Notes: generated by a model not told the origin, from the letters alone. A stretch of DNA of 64,000 bases from Acinetobacter sp. ANC 4470 (GCF_002135335.1 NZ_NEGC01000004.1:124001-188000), one strand, 5' to 3'. Positions 1 through 11,297 are shown, counted from the first letter of the stretch. A program made the numbers and translations.

Positions 1-102
1 CTTCATTTACCTAGTTAAAATGCTTGCCTGTCATAATTGTATTTAAAGTATACCTTTTTGATAACAACAAGCATTCATTTATGTAACAACACTTATAACC
101 CT

Positions 103-513
103 TTATGCTTTAGGCATAAATGCAGCCATACGCTGCCCCATTTGCACAGCCAATGCTTCCAAACCACTTTTTGAACGAATCATCACTTCAAAATCAACAA
201 TTTGACCATTTTCATTAAAACGAATCATATCTATACCTTTGAGTTTCTTTTCACCCACGTTGGCAGAAAACTCAAGTACTACATTTAGACCATCTTCTGT
301 GTAAAATTCACGGTGATAGGTGAAGTTTTCAAAGACTTGAATCACATTGGTTAAAATAAAGAAAACCACTTGTTTTCCTAGATAAGGATTAAATGCAACC
401 GGTGAGCGAAAAACCACATCCTCAGCCAATAATTCATTCAAAATTGACATATCTTTTGTATCTAGCATTTCATGCCAACGTTTTATTGATGTTTGTGTTT
501 GTTGTACTGACAT
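103..513 (-). CDS. SnoaL/NTF2-like fold protein
   Basis: A 136-residue soluble protein that looks like the NTF2/SnoaL fold. It opens with a helix followed by the typical WHEMLDTKD segment, then alternating strands with a GxDMIRFNENGQI stretch near residues 95-107 and a closing helix. Members of this fold act as small-molecule isomerases, hydrolases or binding proteins, and the substrate cannot be read from the sequence. The ATG at 513 is chosen over an upstream TTG because AAGGA sits seven bases before it. It lies downstream of the FadH-like gene in the same direction, but a strong hairpin separates them, so it may be transcribed alone. Confident about the fold, not about the role. Confidence 0.7.
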   Translation of the reverse strand: MSVQQTQTSIKRWHEMLDTKDMSILNELLAEDVVFRSPVAFNPYLGKQVVFFILTNVIQVFENFTYHREFYTEDGLNVVLEFSANVGEKKLKGIDMIRFNENGQIVDFEVMIRSKSGLEALAVQMGQRMAAFMPKA

Positions 514-549
514 TTTCAAGTCCTTTTCAATTATTTTTACAGCATAAAA

Positions 550-577
550 ATGGAGGAAATATTTCTATTTCCTCCAT
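550..577 (-). terminator. Terminator after the FadH-like gene
   Basis: A perfect 12-bp inverted repeat (ATGGAGGAAATA and its complement) with a four-base loop, followed on the minus strand by a T-run. It lies ten bases past the stop of the leftward reductase gene. Confidence 0.75.
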
Positions 578-586
578 ACGACTTGG

Positions 587-2632
<2,046 letters not shown>

Positions 2633-2654
2633 CTAAGCTAGCTAATTGTGTTTA

Positions 2655-2670
2655 ATGCAACATGTTGCAT
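2655..2670. promoter_or_regulatory. Palindromic operator, copy 1
   Basis: Perfect 16-bp palindrome ATGCAACATGTTGCAT in the divergent fadH/padR intergenic region. An identical copy lies 41 bases downstream. The position and symmetry suit binding by the neighbouring dimeric PadR protein, which is an inference. Confidence 0.7.
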
Positions 2671-2695
2671 AACTTATATTCTAGATTTGTTTTTT

Positions 2696-2711
2696 ATGCA
2701 ACATGTTGCAT
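2696..2711. promoter_or_regulatory. Palindromic operator, copy 2
   Basis: Second identical copy of ATGCAACATGTTGCAT, extended here to a 20-bp palindrome by flanking TT and AA. Centre-to-centre distance from copy 1 is 41 bp, close to four helical turns, so two dimers would sit on the same DNA face. It ends 34 bases before the PadR start codon. Confidence 0.7.
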
Positions 2712-2745
2712 AATGATCTGGTAAATTTTACTGACTGAGTCGTTT

Positions 2746-3288
2746 ATGTCTTTAGCCCATGTTTTATTAACGAGCTTAATTGAAAAACCAAGTACTGGGA
2801 TTGATTTAGCACGCCGTTTCGACCGTTCTATGGGCTTCTTTTGGAATGCAACACATCAGCAAATTTACCGTGAACTTAGTGGTATGCAGCAAAAAAACTG
2901 GATTTCAACCATTGAAGAACATAATACCAATAGCCGTAAAAAGACCTATCAGGTTGAACCATTAGGGCGTGCTGAATTAGCCGATTGGATGGTCAAACAA
3001 AGTCCTCCAGCTCAATTACGTGAAGAGTTGATGGTTCGTCTACGTGCTGAGGCACAACTGGGAGGTAATAGTGTCCTTCCTGAATTGAAACGCCATCTGA
3101 TTTTGCACCGAGAAAACCTAAAAATTTACCAAACTATTTTTGCAAAAGATTTTGCAAATGGGCATGATCAAGACCGAACCCAATTTATTCATAAAATGAT
3201 TCTACAACTTGGAATTAATTTAGAAATTGGTTGGATTAGCTGGTTGGAAACCATCATTCCACAATTAAAAATATTTTATGAAAAATAA
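2746..3288 (+). CDS. PadR family transcriptional regulator
   Basis: A 180-residue PadR-family regulator. The N-terminal winged helix (residues 1-80) includes the family signatures LLTSLIEKPSTGIDLARRFD and the FWNATHQQIYRELSGMQ recognition region, and a helical C-terminal dimerisation part follows (Vir-like). PadR proteins generally repress a divergent or adjacent gene until a small aromatic or other ligand binds. Here the likely targets are the divergent FadH-like reductase and its own operon, through the twin ATGCAACATGTTGCAT palindromes just upstream. An alpha/beta hydrolase gene follows 18 bases after the stop with its own AAGGA site, suggesting one operon. The ligand is unknown. Confidence 0.88.
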   Translation: MSLAHVLLTSLIEKPSTGIDLARRFDRSMGFFWNATHQQIYRELSGMQQKNWISTIEEHNTNSRKKTYQVEPLGRAELADWMVKQSPPAQLREELMVRLRAEAQLGGNSVLPELKRHLILHRENLKIYQTIFAKDFANGHDQDRTQFIHKMILQLGINLEIGWISWLETIIPQLKIFYEK

Positions 3289-3306
3289 TTATATAAGGAC
3301 ATAACC

Positions 3307-4215
3307 ATGCCACATTACCGCATGCCTGATGGTGAACAACTCTTTGTTCGTGAATTTGGTCAAGGCAAGCCTGTTTTAGTTTTATCGGGTTTGGGCATGC
3401 AAAGCTGGCAATGGCTGCCTTTCCTCTACCCTCAAGCGAAAAACAATAAATTCATTATTCCAGATTGGCGTGGTTTTGGTGGCTCTCATCATTGTGCTAT
3501 TCCGCAACTTGATGCTATTTCCAGTCACTGGCGTGATATCAACAGTTTAACTGAACAACTTCAATTCGATAAATTTTCCGTGATTGCTTATTCTATGGGT
3601 GCAACCACAGCAATGCATGGTATGCAATATGGTAATTTAAATGAAAAATTAAACCGTTATTTACATATCGATCAGACACCCAAAATTTCTGTTGATGACA
3701 CGTGGCAGTATGGTTTATTTAGCCAACAACAACCTGAGTTTAAACAGCTATTGGCTGAAATATCAGACTTGCTTGCATGCAACGCGCATGTACGCCTGCT
3801 GTCTGACCTAAATCCAGCATCTCGCCAACACTTATTAGCACTTTGGCTGGCGTTTATTCAACTCCAAACCAGCAATAAGGTTACACCTTTACTGTTTCAA
3901 CTGGCCTTGAAGCAACCCAAGTTACACCCCCTAGTTTTACCTATTCAGCGTTTGGATTATTTGGCATGGTATGTAAATAATTATTTACATCATAATGAAG
4001 ACTATCGCCACGCCATTGCACAGCTTTCTTGTCCTAGCACTTTTTTCATTGGAGAAAAATCGACGCTTTACCCTTCAACAGGGCAAAAAATCATTGCCAA
4101 TAGTGTCAAAAATTCAACGCAAATTATCTTTAAAAAATCTGGGCATATGCCTCTCATTAGTGAACCCATCAAATTTTCTCATGAAATTGCTCAGTTTCTA
4201 AAAAATTCAGCATAA
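3307..4215 (+). CDS. Alpha/beta fold hydrolase
   Basis: A 302-residue alpha/beta hydrolase. A GLGMQSWQW oxyanion-type loop appears near residue 30, and PDWRGFGGS near 52 is the usual strand-4/helix-B region. The nucleophile elbow reads A-Y-S-M-G with Ser96, where the first glycine of the common GxSxG is alanine. The C-terminal KSGHMPLISEP supplies the catalytic histidine. It starts after AAGGACATAACC and probably belongs to the padR operon. Esterases, dehalogenases and C-C hydrolases share this fold, so the substrate cannot be stated. The PadR/FadH/hydrolase grouping suggests breakdown of a small organic compound. Confidence 0.8.
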   Translation: MPHYRMPDGEQLFVREFGQGKPVLVLSGLGMQSWQWLPFLYPQAKNNKFIIPDWRGFGGSHHCAIPQLDAISSHWRDINSLTEQLQFDKFSVIAYSMGATTAMHGMQYGNLNEKLNRYLHIDQTPKISVDDTWQYGLFSQQQPEFKQLLAEISDLLACNAHVRLLSDLNPASRQHLLALWLAFIQLQTSNKVTPLLFQLALKQPKLHPLVLPIQRLDYLAWYVNNYLHHNEDYRHAIAQLSCPSTFFIGEKSTLYPSTGQKIIANSVKNSTQIIFKKSGHMPLISEPIKFSHEIAQFLKNSA

Positions 4216-4260
4216 GGTATTAAGTAAATAAAAACCTTGGATGGTCATATTTTATAGCGC

Positions 4261-4633
4261 CTAGATCATAATGATAGACACTATCAAATAATGAATGGAT
4301 ATAACATCTTCAGCGTTTCGAATCATTAGAAATACAGAACTTATCGCTTCATCATCTAAACAATGTTTCTATCTGAGATGGTGAAGCGATCTGTTTTTCA
4401 TACTTTTCTGGAACAATACAGATTCCTTTTTCAGTGACAACCAAACCTAAAGCCAGTTGAGCTCCACCAACTACTATTAAATTTTTTGATTTTAAACCAT
4501 CTTCAGAAAAATAGACCTTGTTATGCCATTGATGATGCAAAAAATTAAAATCTAAATACGGTTGTGCTGATTGCAAAAACAAAATATATGCACATTTTTG
4601 AATTATAAAGATGATTGATTCTAGGCAGTGCAC
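4261..4633 (-). pseudogene. Frameshifted C-terminal remnant of a LysR-type regulator
   Basis: The open frame 4352-4633 encodes about 93 residues ending in ALGLVVTEKGICIVPEKYE, which resembles the effector-domain segment ALGLVAAGEGIxxVP of CatM/BenM-type LysR proteins. It stops at a TGA at 4352. In the +1 frame directly after that stop, down to a TAG at 4261, the translation continues LDDEAISSVFLMIRN. That matches the next conserved segment of the same family (LDPDAITPIYIAVRN). A single frameshift therefore splits a LysR C-terminus. The DNA-binding domain is absent, because the intact LysR gene begins divergently only 87 bases away. This is a decayed gene fragment, unlikely to be functional. 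Confidence 0.65.
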
Positions 4634-4666
4634 AGCTGAAAATTAAACAAATATAAAATTGACAAA

Positions 4667-4704
4667 ATGCAACGATCTATCTTTAATCTGCAATATTGTT
4701 GCAT
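4667..4704. promoter_or_regulatory. Inverted half-sites before the LysR gene
   Basis: ATGCAAC (4667-4673) and GTTGCAT (4698-4704) face each other 24 bases apart, ending 16 bases before the LysR start codon. They may be an autoregulatory site. The half-site is the same as in the PadR-region palindromes, which may be coincidence. Confidence 0.3.
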
Positions 4705-4719
4705 AAATGGAATTTTTAA

Positions 4720-5619
4720 ATGCTGTCTGATCTTGATGATTTTTATTGCTTTGCATTGGTGGTTGAACATGGTGGATTTAGTGCCGCTGAACGTGCCACA
4801 GATATTCCAAAATCAAAATTAAGTCGTCGAGTTTATAATCTTGAAGAGCATCTAGGCGTCCGATTAATTCAACGCAGTTCACGCCATTTTGCCGTGACTG
4901 AAATTGGCATGAATATTTATCGCCATGCACAAGTGATGATGAATGCCGCCCAAGCTGCGCATGATTTAGTAGATCATTTAAGTACTCAACCTCGTGGCGT
5001 GATTAAAGTCAGTTTACCTGTATCTATCGCACAAAATGAAATTGCAAAAATTTTACCCCAATTTCTAAAAACCTATCCTGAAATTAGAATCCAACTTATT
5101 GTCAGCAATCGCCGTGTCGATATTATCAATGAAGGTATTGATGTTGCCTTACGTGTACGTTCAAATTTAGATGATGACCCAAGTTTAATATTACGCAAAT
5201 TTGAGAACATTGAGCAGCATCTATTTGCCAGCCAAGCTTACCTGAATGAATTTGGTGATTTGAAACAACCCGAAGATTTAAGCCAACATCAAATTCTCAG
5301 TATGGCGGATGAACATTTAGATCAGCACATCGTGGTACACGATGAAAATAATCATCAGAAAAAAATCAAGGTTAATCCAATTGTTATGGGTTCTGACTTA
5401 ATGATGCTTGCTCAATTGGCCAGACAAAATTGTGGAATTGCTCTACTGCCTGACACCATTGTACAAGACTACGTACAAAGTGGTGAACTAGTCCGCGTAC
5501 TGCCAAACTGGAAAGCGCCGCATGGCATTTTCCATGCTGTTTATCCATCACGTCGTGGACTGCTCCCCGCTGTTCGTGTCTTTATCGACTACTTGGTTGC
5601 ACAGTTTAGCAAAAAATAA
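4720..5619 (+). CDS. LysR family transcriptional regulator
   Basis: A 299-residue LysR-type regulator of full family length. The N-terminal helix-turn-helix (residues 1-62) reads DLDDFYCFALVVEHGGFSAA and continues with SKLSRRVYNLEEHLGVRLIQRSSRHFAVTE. The effector-binding domain (about 90-295) contains the usual GxIKVSLP and LLPDTIVQDYVQSGELVRVL segments. The aldehyde/phenol-responsive group around AaeR/DmlR has this style, but the ligand is unknown. It has no clear partner: upstream is a divergent LysR remnant, and downstream is a 400-base gap before the convergent map gene. Start ATG at 4720 with a weak TGGA site. Confidence 0.85.
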   Translation: MLSDLDDFYCFALVVEHGGFSAAERATDIPKSKLSRRVYNLEEHLGVRLIQRSSRHFAVTEIGMNIYRHAQVMMNAAQAAHDLVDHLSTQPRGVIKVSLPVSIAQNEIAKILPQFLKTYPEIRIQLIVSNRRVDIINEGIDVALRVRSNLDDDPSLILRKFENIEQHLFASQAYLNEFGDLKQPEDLSQHQILSMADEHLDQHIVVHDENNHQKKIKVNPIVMGSDLMMLAQLARQNCGIALLPDTIVQDYVQSGELVRVLPNWKAPHGIFHAVYPSRRGLLPAVRVFIDYLVAQFSKK

Positions 5620-5632
5620 AGCCCCCAAATCA

Positions 5633-5703
5633 TGAAGCGATAAAAAACGTAATGGCTCAAAATTTAAAATGATCAATCAATCAATTTTAGCCATTACGCT
5701 TCA
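5633..5703. repeat. Spaced inverted repeat in the LysR/map intergenic region
   Basis: CGTAATGGCT (5648-5657) and AGCCATTACG (5689-5698) form inverted arms 31 bases apart. The pairing can be extended by AAGCG/CGCTT if eight bases in the left arm bulge out. A second hairpin with arms AAGCTTA/TAAGCTT lies around 5769-5791. No gene is seen in 5620-6034; these structures may terminate the two convergent genes. Confidence 0.4.
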
Positions 5704-6034
5704 AGCCGCCAAACACCACGAATAGATACACAAAGAAAAGCAATGGATAAAAATCTAGACAAAAAAAAGCTTACCCGATGTGGATAAGCTTATAAACTAA
5801 AAACAAGAGACTACAGCTAGAATCTATGTACGTATAGTACAAATAAAATACAACCCAAACTAATATTTAAAATATATTATATTCCTCTTAAAAATATAAT
5901 TTATCAAAAATAAAACAACACCTTATATTATTAACCAACATTAACTAATCGTTTAAATAACTTTGTGAATGTATAAAACGGACCAAACCATACTAAAGTA
6001 TAAAACCATTCACTTCCCATCAAACCATCAGATT

Positions 6035-6829
6035 TTAAATTTCTGGATATGAACCTGTGCCTTCTGGCCATGGCGATAAAAGTTCAAAACCTGTATCGGT
6101 GACAACAACCATATGTTCCCATTGTGCAGTTAAAGAGCGATCTGCTGTTACAACTGTCCAACCATCTTTTAATTCTTTAACACTGGGTTTTCCTGCATTA
6201 ACCATAGGTTCAATGGTAAAGACCATGCCTTTTTTAAGTTTAAGACCTTGACCTGCCTGACCATAATGTAAAACATTCGGTTGTTCATGATAAACCTGAC
6301 CAATCCCGTGACCGCAATACTCACGCACAATACTATAACCTTCGCGATGCGCCACAGATTGAATGGCAAAACCTATGTCACCCAAAGTTGCGTCCGGTTT
6401 AACTGCATGAATCCCAGCAACCATCGCTTCATAGGTCGTTTCAACTAATTTTTTGGCTTCTGGTTTAACTGTACCTACGTAATACATACGACTGGTATCA
6501 CCAAAATAACCATCTTTAATAATCGCAACATCAATATTAATAATGTCACCGTCTTGCAAAATAGTCGCTGCAGATGGAATACCATGACACACGACTTCAT
6601 TCGGAGAAATACAGGTTGTTTTGGTATAACCATAATAACCAACGTTTGCTGGAATCACTTTGAGTGTATTCACAATGAAATCATTACAAATATCATCTAA
6701 GTATTCTGTGCTTACACCTGGCTTGACATACTCCCCTATCATTTCCAAAACCTGAGCTGCTAAACGCCCGGAAATACGGAGTTTTTCTATATCTTGCTCA
6801 GTTTTAATGGTAATAGCGGAAGCCTTCAT
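6035..6829 (-). CDS. map: Methionine aminopeptidase, type I
   Basis: A 264-residue type I methionine aminopeptidase, which removes the N-terminal methionine from new proteins in the cytosol. All five metal ligands of the family are visible: the two aspartates in IDVAIIKDGYFGDTS, the histidine in YCGHGIGQVYHEQP, and the glutamates in FTIEPMV and WEHMVVV. The reading frame stays open to 7027, but the true start is the ATG at 6829. The protein family begins there (MKASAITIKTEQDIEKLR), and GAGGGTGAAACA precedes it. The upstream extension is AT-rich with no recognisable protein character. It is divergent from the BrnQ-type gene. Many Acinetobacter genomes carry a second map copy, so this may not be the only one. 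Confidence 0.93.
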   Translation of the reverse strand: MKASAITIKTEQDIEKLRISGRLAAQVLEMIGEYVKPGVSTEYLDDICNDFIVNTLKVIPANVGYYGYTKTTCISPNEVVCHGIPSAATILQDGDIINIDVAIIKDGYFGDTSRMYYVGTVKPEAKKLVETTYEAMVAGIHAVKPDATLGDIGFAIQSVAHREGYSIVREYCGHGIGQVYHEQPNVLHYGQAGQGLKLKKGMVFTIEPMVNAGKPSVKELKDGWTVVTADRSLTAQWEHMVVVTDTGFELLSPWPEGTGSYPEI

Positions 6830-7178
6830 TGTTTCACCCTCATATATAAGGCTTTTGATTATAGACCTTTTCGTATTTTTTTGTTTAATCCCTGTGTATA
6901 AAGCAATTAAACTTAGATTTTCCAGCTTTTTAATGCCTAATTTACAAACATTTAAAAATGCTGTTGTAAAGAAAGTAAAATGTAATAATCTCTTAAAAAA
7001 AAAGAGTATTTTTCTTTTTTTATTCAATAATCAACAATATAAATCAACCTAAATTTAGCCATTTGTTCATTTAGATTGATTTTCATATAAATAAAATTCA
7101 TACATTACATAAAATAAATTACCAAAAAACTTGTGTATCCTCTAAAATCACCTCTTTTCGTTAATCCCTCTCCTTTTC

Positions 7179-8471
7179 ATGACAAATCTCCGTACACGGG
7201 ATATTATTGCCTTAGGTTTTATGACCTTTGCACTGTTTATTGGTGCAGGCAATATTATCTTTCCACCAATCGTGGCTCAGCAAGCTGGTGAACACGTCTG
7301 GTTAGCTGCATTAGGTTTTTTAATCACTGCCGTTGGTCTACCTGTTATCACCATTATGGCGCTATCACGTGTAGAAGGGTCCATTCAAAATTTAAGTGCT
7401 CCTTTAGGTAAAATTGCTAGTTTGATTTTAACTATCTCGTGTTACTTAGCCGTTGGTCCTTTATTTGCTATTCCACGTACAGCAACGGTTTCATATGAAA
7501 TCGGTTTTTCTTCTTATTTTGGTACATCAAGTAGCAGCTTGCTCATTTACAGTGCAATTTATTTTGCAGTTGTGACAGTTGTATCGCTCTATCCAAATAA
7601 ACTGTTAGATACCGTAGGTCACTTCCTTGCACCGTTAAAGATTATTTCTTTAGCTGTATTAGGTATAGCCGCATTTGCAATTCCTGCTGGATTTATTCCA
7701 CCTGCCATTAACAACTATGTAACTGCTCCTGTTTCTGAAGGCTTTGTGAATGGTTATTTAACCATGGACACTTTAGGTGCATTGGTCTTTGGTATTGTCA
7801 TTATTAACGCGATTCATTCGCGTGGCGTAACTGATAAAAAACTGGTGACTAAATATGCAGTGATCGCAAGTTTAATTTCAGGTGTTGGTCTAACCTTAGT
7901 TTATTTAAGCTTGTTCAAACTCGGTTTAGGAAGCCATGAAGTCGCTCCAAATGCAGCAAATGGTGCAGTGATCTTGCATGCATATGTACAACATGCTTTT
8001 GGTGATGTCGGTTCTCTTTTCTTAACGGGTATGATTTTCCTTGCCTGCATGGTAACAGCCATTGGCTTAACCTGTGCTTGTGCAGAATACTTCTCAGAAC
8101 TCACTAAAATTCCTTATAAAATTTTAGTTTTTATTTTAATCGGCTTCTCTTTCATTATTTCAAACTTGGGTTTAACCAAACTTATAGCCGTGTCCGTACC
8201 TGTTTTAAGTGCAATTTACCCACCAGCAATTGTCGTTATTTTACTAAGTTTCTTTTGGAAATGTTTCAATCGACCAGCTTATGTTATTGCACCAGTCACA
8301 GCAATTTCATTTATATTTGGTATTCTAGATGGACTTAAAGTTGCAGGATTTGAAGCTTATTTACCTGAATTTGTTCAGCATTTACCCTTAAATGCACAAA
8401 ATTTAGCATGGCTTACTCCATCACTTATTGTGCTGATTATTGCTATCGTGATTGATAAAGCTAAAAAATAA
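7179..8471 (+). CDS. brnQ: Branched-chain amino acid transport system II carrier protein
   Basis: A 430-residue, about 12-helix inner membrane protein of the BrnQ/LIVCS family, which imports leucine, isoleucine and valine with a cation (sodium or proton). The family-diagnostic N-terminus is clear ([18 protein letters not shown]), as are [17 protein letters not shown] near residue 95 and the [14 protein letters not shown] helix late in the protein. The length is normal. Start ATG at 7179 has no strong ribosome site. The gene stands alone: it is divergent from map and followed by a 500-base region without a convincing gene. Confidence 0.92.
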   Translation: MTNLRTRDIIALGFMTFALFIGAGNIIFPPIVAQQAGEHVWLAALGFLITAVGLPVITIMALSRVEGSIQNLSAPLGKIASLILTISCYLAVGPLFAIPRTATVSYEIGFSSYFGTSSSSLLIYSAIYFAVVTVVSLYPNKLLDTVGHFLAPLKIISLAVLGIAAFAIPAGFIPPAINNYVTAPVSEGFVNGYLTMDTLGALVFGIVIINAIHSRGVTDKKLVTKYAVIASLISGVGLTLVYLSLFKLGLGSHEVAPNAANGAVILHAYVQHAFGDVGSLFLTGMIFLACMVTAIGLTCACAEYFSELTKIPYKILVFILIGFSFIISNLGLTKLIAVSVPVLSAIYPPAIVVILLSFFWKCFNRPAYVIAPVTAISFIFGILDGLKVAGFEAYLPEFVQHLPLNAQNLAWLTPSLIVLIIAIVIDKAKK

Positions 8472-8989
8472 CCAAAACCAATGTCATTAAAATCAAGTTT
8501 TACCCAAACCTGATTTTAGTCGTGATCAATAGAACATCATGTTTTACCCAAACAGCGTTTTATTGTTTACATTTTCAGACATTTTTGGTTAAACCACTAT
8601 ATTCCACATGCTATGTACATGTGACATTCTCAAAGATCTATCTTTTACCTCAGTATACAGTACGCACTTACATTCCTAGCCGCATTCAAATAAAACCATT
8701 CAACTCGCTGGCATCAATATTGCTTATTCTTATCTATGCTTCGACTATTGTTGAATATCGCCAGTCATCCAACGCTTGCTACACTAAAAGTGTGGGTCTA
8801 CATGTATTCAATAAATACTTGGTATTTACGATTTTAATAAAATTAACATATACTTTTATTCACATAGCATAATTTTATTACAAAATAATGACATTGACTC
8901 TTGAAATAGCTGTAAATAACAAGTAAAACAATAGAAACCAATCTGACTAAAACAATTAGGTTTAGGTCAAAATGACAGGAGGGGTGGAG
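8472..8989. other. Intergenic region without a convincing gene
   Basis: About 520 bases between the BrnQ-type gene and a small membrane protein gene. An open frame of 116 codons (8522-8872) has no ribosome site, begins MINRTSCFTQTAF and shows no family features, so it is treated as chance. Nothing else is seen except AT-rich stretches near 8880-8960 that may hold the promoter of the next gene. Confidence 0.5.
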
Positions 8990-9232
8990 ATGTTATCATT
9001 ACATTTCAATAAGGAAGTCTTCATTAACGCTCTAAAAGCAAATAAGAATATGGTCACCTATTTGAGTACCACTGTTGCTCTAATGATGACATTAATTATT
9101 CATGGTTTAATTCAAGGCAATTTAAAACCTGAATTCTTTATGTATGCTTTTATTGTCTCAATTGCCTTTTATATTTGGGCTGTGGTCGATCAAAAGTATC
9201 GTCAGCAGAAACAAAGTAATTCTACAGAATAA
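8990..9232 (+). CDS. Small two-helix membrane protein
   Basis: An 80-residue protein with two predicted transmembrane segments, about residues 23-42 (MVTYLSTTVALMMTLIIHGL) and 50-68 (FMYAFIVSIAFYIWAVVDQ), and a charged tail KYRQQKQSN. The start at 8990 rather than 8972 is supported by an unusually long purine-rich ribosome site, AGGAGGGGTGGAG, directly in front of it. I do not recognise the family. The strong translation signal suggests that it is truly expressed. Neighbours give no functional clue. Confidence 0.65.
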   Translation: MLSLHFNKEVFINALKANKNMVTYLSTTVALMMTLIIHGLIQGNLKPEFFMYAFIVSIAFYIWAVVDQKYRQQKQSNSTE

Positions 9233-9293
9233 AAGATGGGTGACTATCACCCATCTTAAGAAAAGAAAAACAATCATTTATACCATCTAAAAA

Positions 9294-9752
9294 TTAAAAC
9301 ACGCCCAAACCAAAAATTGCCCCAAGTAACAACCCTGCTGTCGCACCCAATTCCCCTATCACTAAAAAAATCATTGCACTGGTGAGCATCCATTTTGGCA
9401 ATTGCCAACATCCCATTTGATGCGGAACTTTAAATTGATTACTGGTATCTTTAAGCCAACCATGTAACACATAGCTTAAAATTGAAAAACTAAAAAAGAA
9501 AAGATTGATCAATACAAAAATTAAATTAATCCCTTCAGACCATACTGAAAAATAGGCTAAAACGGCAATAATCAAACTGGCTGGTGCATAAAGCAAACTA
9601 CTTCTATGTGCAATATCAACATAATAATGCGCACGAGCCTGCTCAGAATGGCGTATTTGATAGTATTTCCATACTCCAGTCAGCATCCCCACCCAAAGAA
9701 AAATACCGCTAAATATAATTGCGAGTGAAACAGATTGAGTTAAATCTTCCAT
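9294..9752 (-). CDS. Hypothetical four-helix membrane protein
   Basis: A 152-residue inner membrane protein with about four hydrophobic helices (near residues 8-28, 52-70, 74-96 and 122-150). It includes a cytoplasm-like polar stretch HSEQARAHYYVDIAHRSS and a glycine-rich final helix, GATAGLLLGAIFGLGVF. No known family is recognised and no signal peptide is seen. It is convergent with the small membrane protein gene upstream in the window and divergent from the hydrolase gene at 9876. Start ATG at 9752 without a clear ribosome site. Confidence 0.65.
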   Translation of the reverse strand: MEDLTQSVSLAIIFSGIFLWVGMLTGVWKYYQIRHSEQARAHYYVDIAHRSSLLYAPASLIIAVLAYFSVWSEGINLIFVLINLFFFSFSILSYVLHGWLKDTSNQFKVPHQMGCWQLPKWMLTSAMIFLVIGELGATAGLLLGAIFGLGVF

Positions 9753-9875
9753 ATCTATTGATTTATATCCTTATTTTTAGAACGCTATTCTGACTTTAAA
9801 GTCATTCTTTATGCAAGTTTCTTTTTAGAATTTCGCTACAGTAGTAGCAAGTTAAATTTAACGCATGTTCTAAAT

Positions 9876-10736
9876 ATGAGTATTTTTGAAACATTAGAAA
9901 TCAGCTGTAAAGATGGATATTCTCTCAGTGGATGTTTTTACCCAAAACAAAATTTAAGTAAAAATAATTACCCCATTTTAATTTGCCCTGCAACTGGAAT
10001 CACTCAACACTTCTACCAAGCTTTTGCAGAATGGTTAAGTACACAAGGCTATGATGTTTTGAGCTTTGATTTCCGTGGAATTGGTCGCTCCCTACATGGC
10101 CCTTTAAAGAAATCTGAAGCCAGTATTGTCAATTGGGGGCAGCTTGATATTCCTGCTGCAATAGATACCCTGTTATGTAAGACACAAACAGATCAGGTTA
10201 TTTTATTGGGTCATAGTGCAGGCGGTCAGCTTTTAGGCATTGTCCCAAATTATCAAAAAGTTGCAAAAGTTATTGCAGTTTCAGGCTCAACTGGGCATGT
10301 GAAAGGTCTAAAAGGTAAAACTAAACTTCTAGCTCCTGTTATGTTCAATGTCATTTTTCCATTAGCGCGCATTACCAAAGGATATGGGCCAACACAGGCT
10401 ATTGGCATGGGTGAAAACTTACCTAAAGATGTGGCCAAACAATGGGCGCAATTTTGTAGCAAACCAGGTTATGTCATGAATGCAATGGGCAAAACTGTGT
10501 TTGAAGATTATCACACGGAAATTAAATGCCCCATTACTGTACTATGGTCTTCAGATGATGAAATTGCCACTGCTATAAATGTGAAAGACTTACTGCGCTT
10601 ATACCCAAATGCAGCTACACAAATGATTGAATTAGAGCCAAAAAAATACAACCATAAAGCAATTGGTCATATGTTAATGTTTAAAAAATCACATCAAAAC
10701 TTATGGTCTGTGATTGAACAACAATTGGCTGTTTAA
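9876..10736 (+). CDS. Alpha/beta hydrolase family protein
   Basis: A 286-residue soluble alpha/beta hydrolase. Visible elements are the ICPATGITQHFYQAF oxyanion region near residue 45, the VLSFDFRGIGRSLHG segment near 70, and the nucleophile elbow G-H-S-A-G-G at about residues 112-117. A late WSSDDEIAT strand supplies an acid, and KAIGHMLMF supplies the catalytic histidine. It resembles the predicted hydrolase group COG4757. No lid domain or signal peptide is seen. The substrate is unknown. The gene is monocistronic and ends before a terminator-like hairpin. Confidence 0.8.
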   Translation: MSIFETLEISCKDGYSLSGCFYPKQNLSKNNYPILICPATGITQHFYQAFAEWLSTQGYDVLSFDFRGIGRSLHGPLKKSEASIVNWGQLDIPAAIDTLLCKTQTDQVILLGHSAGGQLLGIVPNYQKVAKVIAVSGSTGHVKGLKGKTKLLAPVMFNVIFPLARITKGYGPTQAIGMGENLPKDVAKQWAQFCSKPGYVMNAMGKTVFEDYHTEIKCPITVLWSSDDEIATAINVKDLLRLYPNAATQMIELEPKKYNHKAIGHMLMFKKSHQNLWSVIEQQLAV

Positions 10737-10832
10737 ATAAGATATAGATAGTTATTTGATAGCTGGTGTGTTCTAATACGCTTAGTTTGAGATGAGCCTC
10801 TTACAGTATATGGGCTTGACCTATATACGACT

Positions 10833-10855
10833 AGCCCCTAACCATGGGGCTTTTT
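10833..10855 (+). terminator. Rho-independent terminator after the hydrolase gene
   Basis: AGCCCC, a seven-base loop, GGGGCT and a T-run, about 100 bases after the stop codon. The rest of 10737-11297 holds no convincing gene. Confidence 0.65.
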
Positions 10856-11297
10856 AACGATTAAAAACAATAACTTATAATTAATTGGCGTAAAGCGCAA
10901 GTTATCCACAAGTGAGCAGGTCTTTATACACTCATTGTATCATCTATTTTATATATCAAATAAAGACACTGGAAAGAATAAAAATGAAAACATGGCTCTA
11001 CTTCTACATTGAACACACTGTGAAAAATGGAAAGCTTTTTTAAGAATGCAAGTATAAAAATTAAGAAATTTTTATGTCTTACTCCCATAGAGCCTAAAAA
11101 TAATATATGTTTTATCAAGTAGCCAATGTAATTTATATTTTTTAAAAATTTAAATAACTTCATCCTAATTAATCATATATTTTTATTTTAAATCACAAAT
11201 TTTACAATGAAAAAAAATGTCACATGCAGTAGGTAGCTTTATAATGATAAATATGCAAATTTATAATTAACTCATTTTAAAAGTGGATGGATTTAGC

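Noticed and set aside
6830-7027. N-terminal extension of the map frame to 330 residues
   Set aside because: The extension has no ribosome site or protein character. The ATG at 6829 has GAGGG and matches the family start.
8522-8872. 116-codon plus-strand frame after the BrnQ-type gene
   Set aside because: No ribosome site, no recognisable features and unusual composition; judged chance.
10924-11163. 79-codon minus-strand frame in the gap before the glutamine-rich genes
   Set aside because: Phe/Ile/Lys-rich as expected from AT-rich non-coding DNA; no start signal.
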